DNA of 64,000 nucleotides from Akanthomyces muscarius (lineage: Eukaryota; Ascomycota; Sordariomycetes; Hypocreales; Cordycipitaceae), in contig NC_079245.1 in NCBI RefSeq assembly GCF_028009165.1, forward strand, positions 3,782,001 to 3,846,000, read 5' to 3'. Each line of letters opens with the position of its first letter. Position 1 is the stretch's first letter. The notes beneath the pieces are model-generated. The model was given only the letters and a program-made list of their open reading frames with translations. It made no database searches and had not been told where the DNA came from. The position numbers were made by a program, and so were the translations under genes. Positions 55,673-64,000 of this stretch are shown in pieces.

Positions 55673-58600
55673 CGCTGGACGTATTAAACTGAGAGGAGGC
55701 CCTGTGTTTCGTTACTATGCAGCTTCTGTCTGTTTTGGGAATAGCTATTGAACGAGATCAATAATACGAGCCCGTGCACCCTCGCACTTCGGTTGCCCAT
55801 GGCGGTTAGTAGTGAGTAGCAGAGAAAGAAAGTAGTAGTAGTCAAACTGTGTCTACAAATATGTGAAAGTCACCTCGGAAATGTTATCTCTTTAAACGGC
55901 AAGAAAAGGTAGCAGGTATGGAAAATTAGATAAAGCTGCGGTAGACCAGCCGCGGCAGACCAGTCGTTTCTCAGATCCAGGTACAACAATAGCTTATTTA
56001 CGAAGTTACAATTGACCTATTCCTTAAACAATGAGTTCAAGATCCTGTAATGGGGTATTCCAATGACAGACCGACCATGAGTCGCTCAATATGGGGTTTC
56101 TTCTACAACGCAGGCATATTCTCCCACCATTCGCTTCCGCCACACTCCATGCTGCGGCGAGAACTTGTCGGCATCGCAATCAAAACTCACTTTCCGCCGG
56201 TAGACCACAGAAGAGTCCGATTGAGCTAGGCTGTTCAATTGAACTGGTTTCCGCTGCACAAGTACCGCCATTTGACTGACAAGACGCTGGCCCTTGCTGC
56301 GGCTCTCCTTGATCTTTCGCGTGAAGTTATCCAGACGCACTCTGTCCAATTCTGCCATGCAGATGATTGGTTATTGTTCCAGATATAGTCGCAGCTGGAA
56401 ATCCTTGGTTGCTTTCGCTTTCTGCTGCCGACAAATAGAGCCGGCATTGCCGTGCCGCCCGAGATTTTGTGCTTCTAGTGCATGTACACCTTGCCGGCCT
56501 TTTTTGGAGCGTCCAGGATGCATCTGCCCGAGCCCTTCACACTATCTAGGTAATGATAATATTATAGAGTAACGAGACTTTGGGAGTCTACAAAGGAAGG
56601 AATAAATGGGCATAGAGCACCTCTTCGACTGAGAGGATACTTGGCCAAAATGCGCAGGTGCCCTTTCTGCATCCTAGATACGCCTTATCGCGTATCACAA
56701 CACCGACCATCGATAAAGGCTGTCCCGAAAATTCGGGACTCGGCAGCAACGCTTAGATAGGAGAATTTCTAGAAGCAGAAACAGAATGGCAATCATGCTA
56801 TCGAGATGCAATCTGAACCACAAGCGCGCAGATAAGGTTACGGCACAACAGTGGTGCATTCGCCTACCTCTGAGCGGTCCCAAGAACGCTTCCGTGCGCG
56901 TGATGCGCATACTGCACAATAGACGCCACAAGGTATCCATCCATCTTGGTACCAGTTGCATTAAAGAGAATGATCGGGCAGTAGCTTTACCAGGCGCGGT
57001 CGACTTGGGGTGCTTCAGCCAACATTTTGGCAAGTACAGTGACCATATCGAGCCTGGCGCGACTATACTACGAAGTAGGTGCAACACGGGCACTTCGGCG
57101 AGGACAAAGTTGGAACACGCTTGTCGGGCCTTTCGGGCGGCCACACCGCAATCCCAACTATGGATCGTTCAATTTTGCGCGTGTTCAGAAATATTCGGGT
57201 TTGGCACCGCTTACACCGCGTCGGGCGAATGCGGAAAGCCCGTAACCTCGCCACTACAGCCGCGGCCAATCCTTCAAGCAGTGGGAGTCTTCGAGAGCCC
57301 CTGTGAGACCGCCCATCAAATGGAGTGTAACATGGCTTTGTAATGGCAATTCAACCAGTTGACAAGCCATGCGGGGAAAAAAGGGACCCGGGCGGCAACC
57401 CATTCCTCGAATATGGCTGGCCCTAGAATTGTTGAAAAAAACCCGGACTGGCCCGGCTCACAGTCGACGTACTGGGCCAGGCTGTTTTTGGCCATAACAC
57501 CCCCCCCCCCCGATGTCGGTAGACGCTAGGCGCATGTCTTATCTATCAGACAACGGCGGATGAAGAGACGTGTGGTTCTGGCTGCAGCGAACTATCCTCT
57601 TTTTTTTCTGACTGGACTGCTGGAATACGGAGAGACTGCGCTGATCTGGGTGACATCCCTGTCAATCACATTTTAGTACCTCGGCAATAGACTTGTCGGC
57701 GCAACCATTCATGATCAAGCGGGCTGTACGTTCGCTACTTGAATATCTAGTAACAACAAGTTGTTACCACTACCAAAGAAATAATTTTGCAGGCAAGATA
57801 AAGCTGTTTGTGTAGGAACCGCATGACTTTTTCAGTGCTCGGAAACGCTGGAGAGGTGTCGCAAGCACACCCCCGGCAGCCGGTGCAGGCTTAGCCTGAA
57901 GATCCTAGCGATGGCCCGGCGCAATGGGTTTGGTCCGAGATAAGAGCATCCCTAGCGTCCAGGCGCGTGATTGGCCAGCTGAGGCACTGATAGTTCGTCC
58001 TTGGGCGAAACGGGGGCGACGCCCATGTGTACTTATCAGCGCCGCCGCCATTTCAACTTTTTCTTCGCCTGCGACCTGCTTGACTGCTCAGAATGGGACA
58101 CTACCAATAAAGAGACAACGTAGCACGAGCCGGAGCTGAGGAAAAGTCGCGCAACCGGCGGGGTTGCTTTTGGAAATTAGCTGCCGCTCCGAGATGCAGC
58201 AGCTGTCGGGCCTTTTGGCGTTCTCCGCTCAGTGGCTGGCAGATTTTAACCTGTATGAACATAGAAGCTGTCCTATGCGCAACTTACCTCTTCAATTCAC
58301 AAAATGAATAGCGACCGGTATGTATACGTATTCTTGCGGTTGCCCCCTGTGCTGTCAAGTTAAACTGGTAACTGTCACAAGCTTCAGCCTCTGCCCACCT
58401 GCGTCGATTTTGGGACCATCACTGACCAGGCTCCCAAGCAAGTTTGAAAATAGCAGGATGCTGATTGGCAGGAGCTGCAGCCATGACGTACTGGCGCCAG
58501 ATTGGAGATGAGATTTACTGTAACCAAGCCCCGTCGCTTCAGGGCCCCTGTGGGGTAGGGCCGGCCAGCACAGGGATGTCTGGATGCAGGCATGGGCTTG

Positions 58601-61600
58601 TTCATTTTCGTAATGGCTCGGTAAATAGAATATGACGCCAAATGACCGTGCATGCAGGGCCGGAAGAAGGAGGCACGGGGGCTGAAAGGCTATGGTACAT
58701 GCAAGACGTTGTTGCCGATGAGCCCCGAGGTACACAGCACAGCTGGGGAGAAGGGAGAACTGTAGAGGTAATACGCGGTGCAGCTGTTTAGTTACTCCGT
58801 GCAACAAAAAGACTTCTAACATGAAGTTAAGTGAGGAGGCTACATTGATATTCATTGGGTTTGCGATTGCCCGTGGACGTACGGAGTAGAGTGCAGTGGA
58901 TTCGAGCGCGACTGCAATAAGCACACCTCCCAAGTTGCCAAAAGCAGCCACTCGCTGCACGGCTGCAGAGACTGCACACAGATCGAGCCGGGGGTTGTTG
59001 CCCGCTGACGTCTTCATCCAGCGACAAGGCAGAGGCAAAAAGGCGATAATGACAGCACAGCCTGAATGAAGAGGGGGCGGGGTCAATGAATATATTTCAC
59101 GCCAGCTGCCTTTCGCCCAAGGAGGGGTGCGCATCTTCCGGGAAACTTTCGGGAAGAGCACAGTAGCGTGTCTGGATGCCGCGAGGTTGGCGAGATGGTG
59201 GTGATACATAGAGATGGTCCACCTCCCAAGTCGGGGTTTGCAGTGCATTTTCCGAGGAGACGAACAGAATAATGCAGAAAACCCAGTTCAGGACTGGTAA
59301 GAGAAGCCATGCTCATCATCACAGTCAGCTATTACGCTTTGGCACAGGCGAGGCTCTGCTGGCTTGGCGAGAATCATGAACCGCGGAAGAACCAGCGTAG
59401 AACTCTCCGTAAATCGGAGTAGCTTTGTAGGGCAATGCGGGAAAAGGTCGTGTGGAGGTGGTTCATTTGGTTATGGTCCAAAAGTCGCCTCACTTTGACC
59501 CTTGTCTTGGCTGACCAGCCAGTAATTTCTTAGCACCCAAGCACCCAGTTCTGCTGCACAAGGACAGGCAGGCATAAAATTGTCTGACATGTGCTTCGGA
59601 AAGCCCACCACCAGAAGCGGAGAGCAGCGCCTGGAGATGCGTCCGGCCGGGCTGCAAGATGGCGCTGGACTAGTAATGCCCTTGTGTCTGTAGGGACTCA
59701 GGGAGGGAGAGCTACTCGAAGAGCCTCGTCCACTATTCGCCTGTAGCAGCTTAGTACTCTGGACTCCCCCCACCAATGCGGTGTGTCGCAGATAAGCATG
59801 CTACCCACCCCTGCGGGCTATCCTTCCGGGGGGCTTAGAGAGAGTCGAAAGACTGAGGGAGAGACACCAAACAGGACGCGCTCAGGGAAAAAAAAAAGGT
59901 TGCGTCGTCTCATCCGTAGCGTCGTCTTGCCTAGCGTAGCGTGTTGGCGAGCGAGTAAGAGGCCAGCCATTTGCAGCATGCTCTCGTCTCGGTGGGCCGT
60001 GGCGAGGGTTTCTGGATGGTGTCTAGCCGGGCAATATTCCATGTGCTTGCCCGCCGCCATGTGGCTAGCCTCTCCATGCTCGACAGCTGCGTACCGGAGG
60101 TGGCGTCGCGGCGAGAGCTCCATGTTACCTGCCACAGATGTGGTGTTTTGGGAATGCCGTAGAGACACCATTTTAGACTGAGCGACTCCGGAGTTGCCCA
60201 TCCATCTCCCCATCCCCCATCCCATAGCCGGTAGGCGTCCCGTATTAATACCGAACGCTCTGCCCATACCCCCCTTCGTCTTGGCCTGCTTCCTCTTGTC
60301 ATCTCTTGCCTTTCTCCTTCTTTTTTTCCCTGGCCGGAATTCCCAATTGATTACTCTGCAGCTTGCCGCTCAGATTGCATAGCGTTTATGAGAGATCTAC
60401 CACGACAGACCCCGATATCATGTGAGTTGCTACCTGTCGCTGTGTTTTGTCTTGTTTTTGTTTACGGCTCGGGGATTTCGGATTTTTATTCTTCTTTGGC
60501 GCCCCGTTTGCTTTGGAACTGCCGCCGCCATTGATTGCATATGGACTCTCTCTCGTCGAGGCAATGACGTCGCATGCCTAGTTGGGAGAAGCGCAGCGAC
60601 CGGGTTCCGGCCCCGGCTTGTGCTACTGATCTGTGACATTCGCCCGACAAAAGCAGCCCGACGCTCGAAAGCAGCAGTTACATGGTTCAAACCGGGGGCC
60701 ACGCGAATACCTTGCGACGACAAGTGTTGTTGCCTTTTGGCAGCGACGCCGACCAGCCACGGGCATTGGTCGGCGAGAATGCCCGACAGAGGCCGCGTCC
60801 TGAGTTGAAGAAAGCCAGCAGCATGTCGCAGTGCGCAAACGCTAAAGAAAAAACCAGCCTTGGCCGCTGTTGCATTCTGAAACGCCAGACCGAGCCCAAG
60901 GACATGGGAGCATCTGGAATGGCGAGCGGCTGCACGACAGGGTGAAGGCCACAGCTGCAGCGGGGGACTGGTTGGTTTCGGCGGCTTCAGCGCTGGCGTC
61001 TCCCGAAGAGGGGCAGCGGAGGGGCAGCACAGGCGGGCATGAGCCGTCTTGCAGCGGGGTTTAGTGCCCGCCCATCAATTGCGCTGGGGACAAATAATAC
61101 AAAGACCAACCAGAAGCCTCATAAAATCAGCACGACAAAGAAACGCCAAAAAAAAAAAAAAAAACACCACGCCGGTCCCCTGCTGCAGACAAGAAAAAGA
61201 GGCCAGCTCCCCACCACAGCCTCGGCCCTGATCCGCTACCGGCGAGAACTGCTGGTGGCTGCCTGTCTACTTGTCTCCGCAAAAGTCTAACCAGGTGGCG
61301 CCACTGGTCTTTCGGTGGTCCATCAGTGAGCAGCCTTTCGGCGGTCTTTCAGTGGCCTTTGGCGTACTGGCCGTTGTTCTTCTGGCGGCTACAGCGCATC
61401 AAGTACCTGGAGCGACCATCCTGTCAGCCACTCTACCGAGCTTAAGCTTTTGGCCTCCTCTGTTGGCTTGCAATGCCAGCACCAGTGGCCCTTCGGCGTC
61501 GGCGCAAACCTTGTCCCCCAGTCCAAAACCGCGCCCGTTCCGGAATTCCAGTCTCTCTTTTTGTCTTTCATGTTTTTCGTCTTTTTTTACTCACCTTGTC

Positions 61601-61764
61601 CTTTACGCACACTACTGACACATTTCACCCAGATACCAACGCAGCCTTTCAGCTGCCCAACTCAACTCACAACGGCCTAGGCAACTCTTATACGCTCCCA
61701 CGACCGGAGCGCTCTCGCCACCACTGCCGACCTCATCTCGTCATTCTGCGAAGGCTCGCCTAGC
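55673..61764. other. gene-poor 6.1 kb upstream of GLT1
   Basis: No gene is supported. Minus frames at 56086-56358 (90 codons, charged, protein-like start MAELDRVRLDNFTRKIKESR) and 58355-59248 (297 codons, low-quality composition) and the plus frame at 56786-57343 lack family features. A C12 run lies at 57,500-57,511, an A17 run at 61,148-61,164 and one exact TACGGAGTA at 58880-58888. The last kilobase, C/T-rich and with repeated TTTCGGCGGTC-like words near 61,310-61,350, is likely GLT1 promoter and leader. Confidence 0.45.
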
Positions 61765-64000
61765 ATGGGTCTGCTAGACGATTTCGACGACCGACAAACC
61801 CATATTGAAGCCGAACAGGAACAATACCACCCGTTTGAGTACCAGACCGAGAACAATGGTTCGTGGGCTGGTGCTCTGCCGGTGAAGCAGGGTCTCTATG
61901 ACCCGTCCTTGGAAAAGGATGCCTGCGGTGTCGGTTTTGCCTGGTGAGTTTCCAAATGCACTGATGAACCGATCTCAACATGCTAAATTTCGATAGCCAC
62001 ATCAAGGGCAAGGCTAGCCATAAGATTGTCAGCGATGGTAAGCAACTCTCACTACAACCCACCGGCATCGTCAAGCCCGACCACTAATAACATCAACAGC
62101 ACGAAACTTGCTCTGCAACATGACCCATCGAGGAGCGGTCGGCTCCGACGCCAGAGACGGCGACGGTGCCGGTGTCATGACCTCGATCCCCCACCGCTTC
62201 TTCATAAAAAATTTTGAAAAAGAGGAAAATATCAAGCTGCCTCCCCAGGGCCAGTACGCCGTCGGCAACCTTTTCTTCAAGCCCGACGAGGAGACATTTG
62301 GCGAGTCCAAGCGGCAGCTGGAAGAGGTTGCCGAGTCCCTGGGCCTGCGCGTCCTCGGCTGGCGACGCCCGCCCGTTGACTCAACCTTGCTCGGCCCCGC
62401 GGCCAAGTCGCGCGAGCCTATCATTGCCCAGCCCTTTGTCGTTCTCACCTCGGCATACGGTCCTGGCGTCGAGCCCGAGAATACGGACCCGGCGACCTTT
62501 GACGAGCGCCGCTTCGAGCGCCAGCTGTTTGTTCTCCGCAAGCGTGCCACCCACACCATCGGCCTGCACAACTGGTTCTACATCTCGTCCCTTTCCAACA
62601 AGAACATTGTCTACAAGGGTCAGCTGGCCCCCGTCCAGGTCTACTCGTACTACCACGACCTCGTCAACGCCGACTACGAGGCGCACTTCGCCCTCGTCCA
62701 CTCGCGTTTCTCCACGAACACTTTTCCCTCGTGGGACCGCGCTCAGCCGCTGCGCTGGGCCGCGCACAATGGAGAGATCAACACACTCCGCGGCAACAAG
62801 AACTGGATGCGCGCCCGCGAGGGCGTTATGCAATCCGACGTCTTCAAGGAGGAGCTTGAGCAGCTGTACCCTGTCGTCGAGGACGGTGGCTCCGACTCGG
62901 CCGCCTTTGACAATGTCCTCGAGCTGCTCACCATCAACGGCGTCCTGTCCCTGCCGGAAGCTGTCATGCTTATGGTCCCCGAGGCTTGGCAGGGCAACGA
63001 GCACATGGATCCCAAGAAGGCCGCCTTTTACGAGTGGGCAGCGTGCCAGATGGAGCCTTGGGACGGTCCCGCGCTCTTCACCTTTGCCGATGGCCGCTAC
63101 TGCGGCGCCAACCTTGACCGCAACGGTCTGCGTCCGTGCCGCTTCTACGTTATGGACGACGACCGCATCATCTGCGCGTCCGAGGTCGGCACCATCCCCG
63201 TCGAGCCGGAGAGCGTTATTCAAAAGGGCCGTCTGCAGCCCGGCCGCATGCTGCTCGTCGACACACAGGCTGGCCGCATTATTGACGACAAGGAGCTCAA
63301 GGAAGCCGTTGCCAGCCGCCAGGACTTCCGCGCCTGGCTCGACAAGGAGTTGATCACCATGCCCAAGGTGCTGGAGAATCTCGAGCCCAAGATGGACCTC
63401 GCGGCCAAGCCCAACGAGACGCTACTCCAGGAGGACCCCATGCTACTTTCCTTTGGCTATACCCACGAACAGGTCTCCCTGCTGCTCGCCCCCATGGCGG
63501 CGGACGAGAAGGAAGCCCTTGGCTCTATGGGCAACGATGCGCCTCTCGCGTGCTTGACGCAGTCGCCGCGTCTACTCTACGACTACTTCCGTCAGCTTTT
63601 CGCCCAGGTCACGAACCCGCCCATCGATCCCATTCGTGAGTCCATTGTCATGTCTCTTGAGTGTTACGTCGGCCCTCAAGGCAACCTACTCGAGATGGAT
63701 GCCTCGCAGTGCGGCCGTCTGCTACTGCCCAGCCCTATCCTCTCCATTCCCGAGTTCAACGCACTCAACAAGTTGTCCACTATCCACTCCGAGTGGACTG
63801 TCCGCACCATTGACCTGACCTTCCCCAAGTCCGAGGGTGTTCAGGGCTACATTAAGCACCTGGATCATATCTGCAACGAAGCTACTGCTGCCATCGAGGC
63901 ACACGACCGTATCATTGTCCTCTCTGACCGCAACACCTCCAAGGACCGCGTTCCGGTCTCGGCGCTCCTCGCTTCCGGCATGCTTCACCACCACCTTGTC
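61765..64000 (+). CDS. GLT1: glutamate synthase (NADH-type, fused), 5' part
   Basis: Partial; it runs off the right edge. Exons are 61765-61943, 61997-62037 (41 nt) and 62100 onward, with 53- and 62-bp introns; about 707 of the expected roughly 2,100 residues are present. The first 53 residues are a propeptide. Cys54 in KDACGVGFAC is the N-terminal nucleophile of the class II glutamine amidotransferase. Further blocks are MTHRGAVGSDARDGDGAGVM, HSRFSTNTFPSWDRAQPLRW, AHNGEINTLRGNKNWMRA and LDRNGLRPCRFYV. The central domain starts near residue 480 (DPMLLSFGYTHEQV) and continues through LECYVGPQGNLLEMD to VPVSALLASGMLHHHLV at the edge. The enzyme makes two glutamates from glutamine and 2-oxoglutarate and is central to ammonium assimilation. 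ATG 61765 is chosen because it gives the same propeptide length as yeast GLT1. Confidence 0.95.

Noticed and set aside
56086..56358. 90-codon minus frame beginning MAELDRVRLDNFTRKIKESR
   Set aside because: Looks protein-like, but I know no family, and the sequence just before it resembles an intron end, so it may be only a fragment. Not listed as a gene.
56695..57343. Opposed frames of 149 (minus) and 185 (plus) codons
   Set aside because: Both are open across the same DNA; neither shows motifs or promoter features, so no strand can be chosen.
58355..59248. 297-codon minus-strand frame
   Set aside because: Composition is uneven, overlapping frames are open too, no domain or splice pattern is recognisable, and the downstream end reads into low-information sequence.
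62214..63353. 379-codon plus frame and 280-codon minus frame inside GLT1
   Set aside because: Shadows of the GC-biased GLT1 exon; the GLT1 frame has family motifs throughout.

Overview
The window is nuclear DNA of a filamentous ascomycete, most likely a sordariomycete of the order Hypocreales. The reasons are compact genes with short introns (about 49 to 205 bp, GTRNGT-type donors, CTAAC/CTGAC-type branch sites), fungal-only families (Zn2Cys6 regulators, WSC proteins, the fungal rhodopsin-like domain, CHZ1, PRM10) and long gene-poor intergenic stretches. The order is an inference; no marker gene fixes the species. Layout, left to right: a broken 3' gene end with a 36-bp tandem duplication (1-478); an HPP membrane protein (1.7-2.7 kb); a heavily degraded DUF2828/vWA gene (3.7-5.1 kb); a gene-poor gap; a PRM10-type ThrE membrane protein (9.0-11.7 kb); an HMT1/ATM-type ABC half transporter (13.8-16.5 kb, minus); an alpha/beta hydrolase and a scytalone-dehydratase-like protein placed tail to tail (18.2-19.9 kb); a seven-helix rhodopsin-domain protein (22.2-23.6 kb); an APC-type amino-acid/choline permease (25.9-27.7 kb); a small intron-split secreted cysteine protein (28.1-28.4 kb, minus); an intracellular GH31 glycosidase (30.6-33.0 kb); and a large two-WSC repeat-rich secreted protein (33.5-37.4 kb, minus). 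A Zn2Cys6 regulator with an apparent frameshift (39.2-41.0 kb) precedes a housekeeping block: EMC10, CHZ1, a hypothetical gene, BET1 and APC15 (41.4-47.5 kb). Next comes an accessory amine-type block: a dead permease, a divergently oriented flavin monoamine oxidase and a Zn2Cys6 regulator converging on the oxidase (48.2-54.4 kb). After it lies a stop-riddled cysteine-rich reading frame (55.1-55.7 kb), then about 6 kb without a recognisable gene, and finally the 5' part of NAD(P)H glutamate synthase GLT1, which runs off the right edge. Functional logic: the conserved block serves ER membrane-protein insertion (EMC10), H2A.Z deposition (CHZ1), ER-Golgi fusion (BET1) and the cell cycle (APC15). 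The accessory parts look like nitrogen/amine use, transport and small-molecule tailoring. Gene decay stands out: at least four loci are clearly or probably broken, and one more carries a probable frameshift. The most unusual items are the hidden small secreted protein, the stop-interrupted cysteine-rich duplicated domain, the scytalone-dehydratase-like protein with an altered active site, the minisatellite-built WSC protein, and an over-represented TACTCCGTA nonamer.
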